Made by a program: the position numbers and the translations under genes. The notes under the pieces are model-generated. The model searched no databases, was not told the DNA's origin, and saw nothing but the letters and a program-made list of their open reading frames with translations. Below, piece by piece: positions 41,964 through 54,200 of a DNA stretch of 64,000 nucleotides. Each line of letters opens with the position of its first letter. The first letter of the stretch is position 1. Source of the DNA: Streptomyces sp. ADI95-17 (GTDB taxonomy: Bacteria > Actinomycetota > Actinomycetes > Streptomycetales > Streptomycetaceae); contig NZ_ML123056.1 in NCBI RefSeq assembly GCF_003846175.1, forward strand, positions 55,299 through 119,298. Direction: 5' to 3'.

Positions 41964-42085
41964 AGGACAGGGGTACAGAACAGCACGCCGTGCCGCGACA
42001 CTGATCGACGACCGGCCCTGCGCCGTGAGCCGGCGGCGGATACGGGCCGCGCGAGGTACTCCGCTCAACCGACGGATGTGGTGAC

Positions 42086-45000
42086 ATGTTGCGTACTGAA
42101 CTGATCCGGCCGCTGCCCGAACTCCTGCGGGCACACGCCGATCGGTTCGGGGGCAAGGTCGCCTTTCGGGACGCCCGCAGGAGCGTGACCTACGCCGAGC
42201 TGGAACAACGCACCGGACGGCTGGCGGGCCACCTCGCGGGACTGCGGCTGCAGCCGGGGGACCGTGCGGCCATCTGCCTCGGCAACTGCGTGGAGATGGT
42301 GGAGAGTTACCTCGCCATCACCCGGGCCAGCGCGATCGGCTCGCCGTTCAACCCCCGTGCCACCGATGCCGAACTGGCCCACCTCCTCGACGACAGCGGC
42401 GCCCGCGTCATCATCACCGACACCGCCCACCTCCCGCAGCTCGCCCGCCTCCTGGAGGACCGCCGCGACCTGCGCGTCGTGGTCATCGGCAGCCGCGGCG
42501 TACCCGCCGACGCGCCCGCGGGAAGCCTCGCCTTCGAGGCGCTGGCCACCACCGAACCCGCCACCGGGCCACGGGACGACCTCGGACTCGACGACCTGGC
42601 CTGGATGCTCTACACCTCGGGCACCACCGGCCGGCCCAAGGGCGTGCTGTCCACACAGCGCAACTGTCTGTGGTCCGTGGCCGCCTGCTACGCCCCCGTC
42701 CCCGGACTGTCCGCCGACGACCGCGTGCTGTGGCCGCTGCCGCTCTTCCACAGCCTGTCCCACATCGCCTGCGTGCTGGGTGTCACCGCGGTCGGCGCGA
42801 GCGCGAGGATCGTCGACGGGTTCGAGGCCGAAGAAGTCCTCGACGCGCTCAGGGAGGACTCCGCCACCTTCCTGGCCGGAGTGCCCACCATGTACCACCA
42901 CCTGGTCCGGGCCGCCCGCCGACAGGGCTTCACCGCGCCGGAGTTGCGCATGTGCCTGGTCGGCGGCGCGATCACCACGGCGGAGCTGCGCCGTTCCTTC
43001 GAGGAGGCGTTCGGCGCCCCGCTGCTCGACGCGTACGGCAGCACGGAGACCTGCGGCTCGATCACGATCAACTGGCCCAGCGGCGCCCGCGTCGAGGGCT
43101 CCTGCGGCCTGCCCGTACCCGGCCTCGGCGTGCGCCTGGTGGACCCGGAGACGGGCCTGGATGTGGGCAGCGGGACCGAGGGCGAGGTCTGGGTGAGCGG
43201 CCCGAGCGTGATGGCCGGGTACCACAACCAGCCCGAGGCCACCGCCCAGGCGATCCAGGACGGCTGGTACCGCACCGGCGACCTGGCCCGCCGCGACGCC
43301 GCCGGGTACTTCACGGTGACCGGCCGCATCAAGGAACTGATCATCCGGGGCGGCGAGAACATCCACCCCGGCGAGGTCGAGGCGGTGCTGCGGCGGGTGC
43401 CGGGCGTGGCCGATGTCGCCGTCGTCGGCAAACCGCACGAGACGCTCGGTGAAGTACCGGTGGCCTGCATCGTCCCCGGCCCCGAAGGACTCGACCCGCA
43501 GGCCCTGTTCGCCGCCTGCCGGGAACAGCTCTCGTACTTCAAGGTGCCCGAGGAGCTCTACGAGATCGCCGAGGTGCCCCGCACCGCATCCGGCAAGATC
43601 ACCCGCCATGTCCTGCTCGAACAGCCCGCCAGGCTGCGCGCGTCCGGCACCAGCCACTACGAGTCGCTGTTCCGCCTCGACTGGGTCCCCCTGACCTCCG
43701 TCCCCCCACCGGCCGTGCCTGCGGGACGCTGGGCGCTGGTCGGCCAGGACACCGCGCACCTCACCGCCGGACTCCTCACCCGCGGCCTGGAAGTGACCGC
43801 GTACCCCGACCCGGCGGCCCTGCGCACCGCGGTGACGGCAGGCGCACCCGCCCCGGACGTCACCGTGCTCGCCGCGGGACGGGGCGCCGGGCACGACGGA
43901 GCGCGGCACCACGCCCGCGAGCTGGAGGACTGGCTCCGCGACGAGCGGTTCGCCGACGGCGCACTGCTCCTGACGACCCGCCGGGCGGTCGCCGCCGCGC
44001 CCGACGAGGACATCGCCGACCTGTGGCAGAGCGCCCTGTGGGGCCACGCGCGGTGCCTCCAGGCGGAACACCCCGGCCGTCTCGTCCTGGCCGACCTGGA
44101 CGGCGGCGACGAGCAGACCGCCGCCGCGCTGCCGCTCGCCCTCTCCCACGACGAGCCGCAGTTCGCGGTGCGCTCCGGAGTCGTCCTGCTGCCCCGGTTC
44201 GCACGCGCGGCGACCCTAGCGGCCGGCGAGCGCGAACCCGCCCTCGACCCCCGGGGCACCGTACTGATCAGCGAGGCCGACGGCGCGGCCGCCGCCGAGG
44301 CCGGCCGCCACCTGGTCATCGGCCACGGCGTACGCCATGTGCTGCTGGTCAGCAGGGGAGGGGAGGCGGACAGCGCCGCGGCCGACCTCAAAGCCCAGCT
44401 GACCCGCGCCGGCGCCCGGGTCTCCCTGGAGGCCTGCGACCTCACCGACCGCGCCGCGCTCGCGGACGTACTGGCACGCAGCAAACGGCCCCTCACCGCC
44501 GTGTTCCACACCTGGGGCCGCCAGGACCCGCGGACCACCGGCTTCCTGCCCGCCGCCGCGGCGGCCGCCCTCAACCTGCACGAGCTGACCACCGACGACC
44601 ACCCCGCCGCCTTCGTGCTCTTCTCCTCGGCGGCCGGACTGCTCGGCGCGGCCGGGCAGTCCGAACACGGCGCGGCCGCCGCCTTCCTCGACGCCCTGGC
44701 CCAGCACCGCCGCGCGGCCGGGCAACCCGCGCTCTCCCTGGCGTGGGGCCCCGGCGACGGACTCGGCGCCGACGGCGCCCCGGCGCCCCGCACGGGCATC
44801 GGCAGGCTCTCCGCGCACGACTGCCGGGCCATGCTCGACGCGGCAAGGACCGCCGACCACGCCGTCCTGGTGGCGCTGCGCACGGTCCCCGAGGCGCTGC
44901 GCGCCGACGAGATACCCGCGCTGCTCCGCGACATCATCGAGGTGACCGAGCGCTCGGCCCCCCGGGGCAGCGCCGACGGCGCCGCCCTGCGCCAGGAGCT

Positions 45001-45260
45001 CACCGCCTTGCCGGACGCCGAATGCGACCGCGTGCTCCTCGACCTCGTACGCACCCACGCCGCGCAGGTCCTCGGCCTGCCCGGCGGCCAGGCCATCGGT
45101 GCCGACCGGGCGTTCAAGGAGCACGGCTTCACCTCCGTGGGCGCCGTCCAGCTGCGCGGCAGGCTGGCCGAGGCGACCGGCCTGCGCCTTGCGGCCACCG
45201 CGGCCTTCGACCACCCCACCCCGGCCGCGCTCGCCCGCCACCTGCGCGACGTCCTCCTGG
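42086..45260 (+). other. PKS loading module: CoA ligase - inactive KR - ACP
   Basis: The acyl-CoA ligase-like domain (about 42086-43640) has the phosphate loop YTSGTTGRPKG (from residue 176) and the catalytic lysine motif RTASGKITRH (Lys504). A KR-like domain follows (about 43660-44915). Its NADPH loop reads SEADGAAAAEAG instead of TGGTGxLG, and the active-site Tyr is replaced (SEHGAAAAF for NYAAANAF), so it should be inactive, as reported for RifA-type loading modules. The ACP (about 44990-45260) has its pantetheine serine in HGFTSVGAV (Ser1017). Confidence 0.85.
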
Positions 45261-48200
45261 ACGACACCGCCCTGCCGGTCCCCGTCCCCGTGGTCACGGC
45301 GGCAGCCGACGACGACCCCGTCGCCATCGTGGCCATGGGTTGCCGACTGCCGGGCGGCGTCACCTCTCCCGAACAGCTGTGGCAGCTGGTGGAGCAGGGC
45401 CTCGACGCCGTCACCGAGTTCCCCGCCGACCGCGGCTGGGACATCGACTCCCTCTACGACCCCGACCCCGACCGGCAGGGAACGACGTACGTCCGCGAGG
45501 GCGGATTCCTCCACGACGCGGGCGACTTCGACGCCGCCTTCTTCGGGATCTCGCCGCGCGAGGCGCTGGCGATGGACCCGCAGCAGCGACTGCTCCTGGA
45601 GACCTCCTGGGAGGTCTTCGAGCGGGCCGGCATCGACCCGACATCACTGCGCGGCCAGCACGTCGGCGTCTTCTCCGGTCTGATGCACCACGACTACGGA
45701 AGCAGCGCCGCACAGGCCCCGCAGGGTACCGAGGGCTATCTCGGGACAGGCACCGCGGGCAGCGTCGTCTCCGGCCGAGTCGCCTACACCCTGGGCCTCG
45801 AAGGCCCCGCGATCACCGTCGACACCGCGTGCTCCTCCTCCCTGGTGGCCCTGCACCTGGCGGCGCAGGCGCTGCGCGCGGGCGACTGCACCATGGCACT
45901 GGCCGGCGGCGCGGCCGTCATGGCCGAGCCCGGCTCGTTCGTCGAGTTCTCCCGGCAGCGCGCGCTCGCCCCGGACAGCAGGTGCAAGGCGTTCGCCGAG
46001 GCCGCGGACGGCACCTCCTGGTCCGAGGGCGTCGGCGTACTCCTCCTGGAACGGCTGTCGGACGCACGGCGCAACGGCCACCAGGTCCTCGCACTGCTGC
46101 GCGGCTCCGCGATCAACCAGGACGGCGCGAGCAACGGCCTGACCGCACCCAGCGGGCCCGCCCAACAGCGCGTGATCCGGCAGGCGTTGGCCCAGGCCCG
46201 GCTCAGCCCCGACCAGGTCGACGCCGTCGAGGCGCACGGCACGGGCACCACCCTGGGCGACCCCATCGAGGCCCAGGCGCTCCTCGCCACCTACGGCCAG
46301 GGACGGCCCGCGGACCGCCCGCTGTGGCTCGGATCGCTGAAGTCCAACATCGGGCACGCACAAGCCGCCGCGGGCGTGGCCGGCGTCGTCAAGATGATCA
46401 TGGCGATGCGGCACGGTGTGCTGCCGCAGACCCTGCACGTCGACGAGCCCTCCTCGTACGTCGACTGGACGGCGGGCGCGGTCGAACTGCTCACCGAGGC
46501 ACGCTTCTGGCCGGAGACGGGACGGCCCCGCAGGGCCGCGGTCTCCTCCTTCGGAGTGAGCGGCACCAATGCCCACGTCATCCTCGAACACGTCCCCGCG
46601 CCCGTCCCGGACGGCGACGGCGAGCGGACGGACGGCGAAGGCCCCCTGCCACTGCCGGTGTCCGCGCGTGGACACCAGGCGCTGCAGGCCCAGGCGGCCC
46701 GCCTCCACGCCCATCTGACCGCCCGGCCTGAGCAGGAACTCACCGACGTGGCCCAGGCGTTGGCGACCACCCGCGCAGCCCTGGAGCAGCGGGCCGTCGT
46801 CGTGGCCGCCGACCGGGAAGAGGCCCGGCACGGCCTTGCCGCCCTGGCCGAAGGCACCCCCGCGCCGAGCGTGCTCACCGGCAGCGCGGACCTCGAAGGC
46901 AAGGTGGTGTTCGTCCTGCCGGGCCAGGGCTCCCAGTGGGCCGGCATGGGCGCCGAACTCCTCGACTCCTCACCGGTGTTCGCCCAGGCCATGACGGAGT
47001 GCGCCGACGCGCTCGCACCGCACGTCGACTGGTCGCTCCTCGACGTCGTCCGGCAGGTCCCCGGAGCACCCACCCTCGACCGCTGCGACGTCGTACAGCC
47101 CGCGTCGTTCGCCGTCATGGTCTCCCTAGCCCGGATGTGGCGCTCCCACGGCATCGAACCGGACGCGGTACTCGGTCACTCCCAGGGCGAGATCGCCGCC
47201 GCCTGCGTGGCGGGGGCGCTGACCCTGCCGGACGCGGCCCGAGTGGTGGCGCTGCGCAGCAGGGCCATCGCCCAGCACCTGGCAGGCCGCGGCGGCATGA
47301 TGCCGGTCGCACTCGCCCCCGACGAGGCCGCCCGGCGCCTTGCCGCCACCGCGTACGGGGAACAGATCGCCATGGCCGCGGTCAACAGCCCCTCCTCGGT
47401 CGTCCTCGCCGGCGCCCTCGACGCGCTGGACGCCCTCGCCGCCGAACTCGCCGAGGACGGGGTGCGGGCGCGCCGCATCCCCGTGGACTACGCCTCGCAC
47501 TCGGCGCACGTCGAACAGATCGAGGACGAACTCCTCCGGGCCCTGCGGCCGATCGCCCCGCGCTCCTCGGACATCCCCTTCTACTCCACCGTCGACAACC
47601 GCTGGCTGGACACCCGCGAACTCGACGGGCGGTACTGGTACCGCAACCTCCGCCAGACCGTCCGCTTCGAGGAGGCCACCCGCGCCCTGCTGGCGCAGGG
47701 CTTCGGGTTCTTTCTGGAAATCAGCTCGCACCCGGTGCTGACCCCCGCGGTCCAGGAGACCGTCGAGCACACCGGCGCCGAAGCACTGGCCTGCGGCACA
47801 CTGCGCCGCGACGAAGGCGGCCTGCGGCGCTTCTTCACCTCGCTCGCCGCCACCTGGGTGCGCGGCCTCCCGGTGCGCTGTTCGCCGTCCCCGCACGGCA
47901 CCGCCGCGCGCCGCGTGGAACTGCCCACCTACGCGTTCCAGCGCCGCCGCTACTGGCTCGAAGCGGCCCCCGAACCCGGCGCCACGGCGACAGCGGACCC
48001 CGCCGAAGCGGCGTTCTGGGAAGCCGTCGACAGCGCCGACCCGCAGGCCCTCGCCACGACCCTGAGCGCGGAAGGCCAGGACCCGGGCGCCGACCTGAGC
48101 GCGCTCGCCGCCGCGCTGCCGGTGCTCTCCGACTGGCGCAGACGGCACCGGGAGCGGTCCGCCGCCGACGCGTGGCGCTACCGCGTGACCTGGCGGCGGC

Positions 48201-51200
48201 TGGCCGGCGACACCGCGGGAACCCTCACGGGCCGTTGGCTCGCCGTCGTCCCCACCACCGGTGCGGGCGCCGCCGACGCCGCTACCGGCGGGCAGGACAC
48301 GGACACGCTGCTCGATGGTCTGCGGGCCCTGGGCGCGCGGTTCGAGCGGATCGATGTGGACCCGCGCCACGCCGAAGCCGGCGAACTCGCCGAGGTCATC
48401 CGGCAACACGCCCAGGAGAAGGGCGACTTCGACGGCGTACTGTCCCTCCTCGCACTCGACGAACGCGCCGTGCCCGAGGCCCCCGGCCACACCGCGGGCC
48501 TGGCGGGAACGGCCGCGCTGGTGCAGGCCCTCGCCGACACGGACAGCGGCGCTCTCCTGTGGGCGCTCACCCGCGGCGCTGTCACCACCGGCCCCGGCGG
48601 ACCGGCGATCAGCCCGTCACAGGCCATGGTGTGGGGCCTCGGCAGGGTCGCCGCCCTGGAGCGGCCGCACACCTGGGGCGGCCTTGTGGACCTGCCGCAG
48701 ACCCTCGACGAGCGGGCCCTGAGCAGACTGGCCGGAGCACTCGGCCGGCGCGACGGCGAGGACCAGCTGGCCGTACGGCCGACCGGCGTCTTCGCACAGC
48801 GCCTGACACCCGCACCCCTCGGCGACGCGCCCCCCGCCCGCCGATGGGAACCGCACGGCACCGTGCTGGTCACCGGCGGCACCGGCGGCATCGGCGCCGA
48901 GGCGGCACGCCGGCTCGCCGAGGCCGGCGCCGAACACCTGATCCTGACCAGCAGGCGCGGCCCGCACGCACCGGGCGCCGAGGAACTGGCCGCCGAACTC
49001 CGCGCCCGGGGAACCCGCGTGACGGTCGCCGCCTGCGAGGCCACCGACCGCGACACCCTCAAGGACCTCCTGACGAACGCCCCCGGCGAGCACCCCCTCA
49101 CGGCGGTGGTGCACGCCGCGGGCGTGGGCCAGGACAGCCCCCTGGACGCCACCGACGCCCAGGAGTTCACTCGGGTCCTGGCCGGCAAGGCCGCGGGCGC
49201 GGCACTGCTCGACGAACTCCTCGGCGACACCCCCCTCGACGCGTTCGTCCTCATGTCGTCCGGCGCCGGCGTATGGGGAGCGGGCCGCCAGGGCGCCTAC
49301 GCCGCGGCCAACGCCTACCTCGACGCCCTCGCCGAACGGCGCCGCGCCGCAGGGCGGACCGCTACGGCCGTGGCCTGGGGCTCGTGGGGAGGCGGCATCG
49401 GGCTCGGCGCCGAGGCGGGCACCGCCGAACGACTGCGGCGGCTCGGCCTGCTCGGCATGAACCCGCACAGCGCCCTCGCCGCGCTGGTGCGCGCCGTCGA
49501 GCACGACGACACCCGCGTGGCCGTGGCGGACATGGACTGGGCGCGGTTCCACGCCGCGTTCACCGTGAGCCGCCCGAGCCCCCTCCTCCAGGACCTGCCC
49601 GACGTGCGCGCCGCACAGGCCGCGCCGTCGACGCCCGACGGGGACGAACAGCGGCCCGCCACCGGCCTGGCGGCCCGGCTCGCCGCGCTGAGCGGGCCCG
49701 AGCGCGACCGGGCCGTGCTCGACCTGGTCCGCGCCGAAGCCGCCGCCGTGCTCGGCCACACCGGCGCCGACGCCGTCGACGCCACCCGCGCCTTCCGCGA
49801 TCAGGGCTTCGACTCCATGACCGCCGTCGAACTGCGCAACCGCCTGGCCGAGGCGGCCGGACTGACGCTGCCGTCGACGCTGGTCTTCGACCACCCGACG
49901 CCCACGGCCCTCGCGGACCGGCTGCGCGGCCTGCTGCTCGGGACCGGTCCTGAGCAGCCGCCCGTGCCGGGCCCGGCCGCCGCGGGACCCGACGACGACC
50001 CGATCGTCATCGTCGGCATGAGCGCCAGACTGCCGGGCGGCGTCGCCTCCCCGGAAGACCTGTGGAAGCTCGTCGACGCCGGCGGCGACGCCGTGGCCGC
50101 GTTCCCCGCCGACCGCGGCTGGAACGTCGACGACCTCTACGACCCCGACCCCGCCAAGACCGGCAAGTCGTACGTCCGGCACGGGAGTTTCCTCTACGAC
50201 GCGGGCGACTTCGACGCCGCGTTCTTCGGGATCTCGCCGCGCGAGGCGCTGGCGATGGACCCTCAGCAGCGGCTGCTCCTGGAGACGGCGTGGGAGGTCC
50301 TGGAGCGGGCGGGCATCGACCCGCAGTCCCTGCACGGCAGCAGGACCGGCGTGTTCGTCGGCGCCATGCATCAGGACTACGGCGCCGGACAGAGCCCCGA
50401 CCGGCGCGGCGTCGAAGGGTACTTCGTCACCGGCAACGCGGCGAGCGTGCTCTCCGGACGCGTGGCGTACACCCTCGGCCTCGAAGGTCCCGCCGTCACC
50501 GTGGACACGGCCTGCTCGTCGTCCCTCGTCTCCCTGCACATGGCCTGCCAGGCCCTGCGGTCGGGCGAGTGCGACCTGGCCATGGCCGGCGGCGTGACGG
50601 TGATGGCGACACCGGACGGATTCGTCGAGTTCTCCCGGCAGCAGGGGCTGTCCACCGACGGCAGGTGCCGTGCCTTCGCCGCCTCGGCCGACGGCACCGG
50701 CTGGTCCGAGGGAGCGGGCCTCCTGCTCGTCGAGCGGCTGTCCGACGCCCGCCGCAACGGCCACCCGGTCCTGGCCGTCGTACGCGGTACGGCCATCAAC
50801 CAGGACGGCGCGAGCAACGGACTCACCGCCCCCAACGGCACATCGCAGCAGCGCGTCATCCGGCAGGCCCTCGCCGACGCCGGGCTGACCGCGGCCGACG
50901 TGGACGCCGTGGAGGCACACGGCACCGGCACCACCCTGGGCGACCCCATCGAGGCGCACGCCCTCCTCGCCACCTACGGCCAGGACAGGCCGTCGGACCA
51001 CCCGCTGTGGCTGGGATCCCTGAAGTCCAACATCGGCCACACCCAGGCCGCCGCCGGCGTGGCAGGCGTGATCAAGATGGTGATGGCGATGCGGCACGGT
51101 GTGCTGCCGCGGACCCTGCACGTCGACGAGCCCTCCCCGCACATCGACTGGACCACCGGCGCCGTCGAACTGCTCACCGAGCCCCGCGACTGGTCCGTCG

Positions 51201-54200
51201 ACGACCGGGCACGACGGGCCGGAGTGTCGTCATTCGGCATCAGCGGCACCAACGCCCACGTCATCCTCGAACAGGCCCCCGCCGAGGACGGGCCCCCCTC
51301 CGCCGGGGCCCCGCAGCATGCCGACGACCCGACCCGATCGCAGCAGCTGCCCGCCGTGCCGTGGCTGCTCTCCGGCCGCACCCCGCAGGCGCTGCGCGCC
51401 CAGGCCGAACGCCTCGTGGACTTCGCCGAAGCGCCACTGGCGCCCGATGCCGTCGATATCGCGTACTCCCTCACCTCCCGCTCCGCCCTGGAGCACCGGG
51501 CCGTCGTCGTCGCCGACGACAGGGACGGGCTCCTCGCCGGACTGCGGGCCCTGGCCCGCGGCGAACAGGCCGCCGCGCTCACCCAGGGCGCCTCGGCCAC
51601 CGGACGCTGCGCGGTGCTCTTCACCGGACAGGGCGCCCAGCGCATCGGCATGGGCCGCGAGCTGGATGCCACCCAGCCGGTGTTCGCCGAAGCCTTCGAC
51701 GAGGTGTGCGCCGAACTGGACCCACGGCTGCGCCACCCCCTGCGCGACGTGGTCTTCGGCGACGACCCGACGCTCCTGGAACAGACCGCGATGGCCCAGG
51801 CCGCGCTGTTCGCCGTGGAAGTGGCGCTGTACCGGCTCATGGAGTCCTGGGGAGTACGGCCCGACGCCGTCGCCGGACACTCGGTCGGTGAACTCGCCGC
51901 CGCGCACGTCGGCGGAGTGCTCTCGCTGACCGACGCCTGTGCCCTGGTCGCCGCGCGCGGCAGGCTCATGCAGGCGCTCCCGCACGGCGGCTCCATGGTC
52001 GCGGTGGACGCGACCGAGGACGACGTGCTGCCACTGCTCGCCGGCTTTGAGAGCCAGGTCAGCGTCGCCGCGGTCAACGGCCCCTCGTCCGTGGTGCTCT
52101 CCGGCGACGAGACCGAAGTCCTGCGGCTGGCCGAGGAACTCGCCGCACGCGGCCACGTCACCAAGCGGCTCCACGTCAGCCACGCCTTCCACTCGCCGCT
52201 CATGGAGCCGATGCTCGACGGCTTCCGCGCCGTCGTGGAACGGCTCACCTTCCGGCCGCCCACCATTGCCTTCGTCTCGACCAGAACCGGAACGTCCGTA
52301 GACGCCGAGACACTGTGCTCGCCCGACTACTGGACCGACCAGATCCGACAGCCCGTCCGCTTCCACGACGCCGTACGCACCCTCCACGACCACGGAGTCC
52401 GTACGTTCCTCGAACTGGGCCCCGGCGGAGTGCTCACCGCGATGGTCCAGGACTGCCTCGCCGAAGCGGGCGAAGCCGTCGCCGCCGTGCCCACGCTGCG
52501 GCGCGACCAGAGCGAACCGCGGGCCGTCGTCTCCGCGCTCGCACGGCTGCACGTCCGCGGCGTACCCGTGGACTGGGCCCCGCTGTTCACCGGCAGCGCC
52601 GCCCGCCGCGTCGACCTGCCCACCTACGCCTTCCAACGCCGCCGCTACTGGCTGGACTCCGGCACGGCGGCGGGCGACGCCGGCGCGGCCGGACTCGCCG
52701 ACGCGGCACACCCGCTGCTGCGCGGCCTCGTCACCCTGCCCGACAGCGGCGGAGTGCTCTGCACCGGCAGGCTCTCCCTGTCCACCCACGCCTGGCTCGC
52801 CGACCACACCGTGGGCGGCGCCGTCCTGGTGCCCGGCACCGCACTCGTCGACGCCGTCGTACGGGCCGGCGACGAAACCGGCTGCCCCCACCTCGACGAA
52901 CTGATCATTGCCGCCCCGCTCGTCCTGCCCGAACAGGGCGCCGTCCAGCTCCAGATAGCCGTCGCCGCCCCGGACAGGACGGGCCGCAGGCCCGTGACCG
53001 TCCACTCCCGCCCGGCCGAAGCGGCCCCCGACGCGCCCTGGACCCGGCACGCCGACGGCCTGCTCGCCCCGCCCCCGCCCCCGCCGACGCCCCGCCGACC
53101 GCCACCGGGACCTGGCCGCCGTCGGCCGCACAGAGCGCCGACGCCGACGGCTTCTACCCGGCCATGCGCGAGGCCGGTTACGCGTACGGACCGCTCTTCC
53201 GCGGACTGCACAGCGTCTGGACCCACGGCGACAAGGTCTACGCCGAAGTCGCCCTGCCCGACGAACGGGAAGCCGAAGCAGGGGAGTTCGGCCTGCACCC
53301 CGGGCTTCTCGACGCCGCCCTGCACGCGGCGAGCTTCGGCGCCCTGTCCGGCATCGGCAAGGACCGGCTGCTCCTCCCGTTCGCCTGGAACGGCCTCACC
53401 CTGCACGCTTCCGGAGCCACCGCGCTGCGCGTCACGCTCGCCCCGGCGGGACCCGACGCCTTCTCCCTGGAGGCCACCGACCCCGCGGGCGCACCGGTCC
53501 TCTCGCTCGCCTCGCTGGTGTTCCGGCCCGTCGCCGCCGACCAGCTGCGCGGCCACCGGACCCCGCACGGCCTCATCCACCACCTCGACTGGACCCCGCT
53601 GCCCCTGCCCGACCGCACCCCGCAGTCCCCGGGCCCGCTCCTCGTCGACCTCACCGACACCACGGCGGCCGAGGGCCCCGAGCGGACCCGCGAATTGTGC
53701 GGCCGCGTCCTGCGGGCCGTCCAGAACCACCTGAACGAAGGGGACGAAAGGCAGGAAGGACCCGGCCTCCTGATCCTCACCCGCGGCGGCTGCCTGCCCG
53801 AAGGGACCGGGACCGGCGACGCCCCCGACCCCGCGATGGCCGCCGTGTGGGGCCTGGTGCGCGTCGCGCAGTCCGAACACCCCGGCCGCATCGCCGTGGC
53901 GGACCTCGACGGACACGAAGCCTCGCGGCAGGCCGCCCTGGCCGCCGTCGCCTCCGGGGAACCGCAGATCGCGATCCGCGCGGGCCGTGCACTCGTGCCC
54001 CGCCTCGCCCAACTGCCCGCCACCGCACCCGAACACGGCCGCACCCTCGACACCGAGGGCACCGTCCTGATCACCGGAGGCACCGGCACGCTGGGCGGCC
54101 TCGTCGCCCGGCACCTGGCCGCCGAACACGGCGTACGCAACCTGTTGCTCGTCAGCAGGACCGGCGACGCCTCCGAAGCCGCCCGCACCCTGCGCGCCGA

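Larger units (their letters stand above)
41754..42085. other. Intergenic region before the giant PKS, 332 bp
   Basis: No credible gene. It contains a perfect 14-bp hairpin just after the RifL/M stop, an 8-bp inverted repeat (41891-41922), ATAGGGAT and CTAGGGGG elements (41945-41963) and the start region of the PKS. It should carry the PKS promoter. No strong Shine-Dalgarno precedes ATG 42086. Confidence 0.6.

Noticed and set aside
42065..44149. Long open frame (694 codons) on the strand opposite the PKS loading module
   Set aside because: It has a composition and repeats that mirror the PKS codon structure, no recognisable domain and no ribosome-binding site. High GC at third positions produces such shadows throughout the window, for example also at 48617-51142 and 52645-55227.
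53065..53090. Programmed -1 ribosomal frameshifting as the explanation of the PKS frame change
   Set aside because: The tract lacks a typical X-XXY-YYZ slippery heptamer and no pseudoknot was evident. PKS genes are not known to use it, and a missing C explains the pattern more simply.
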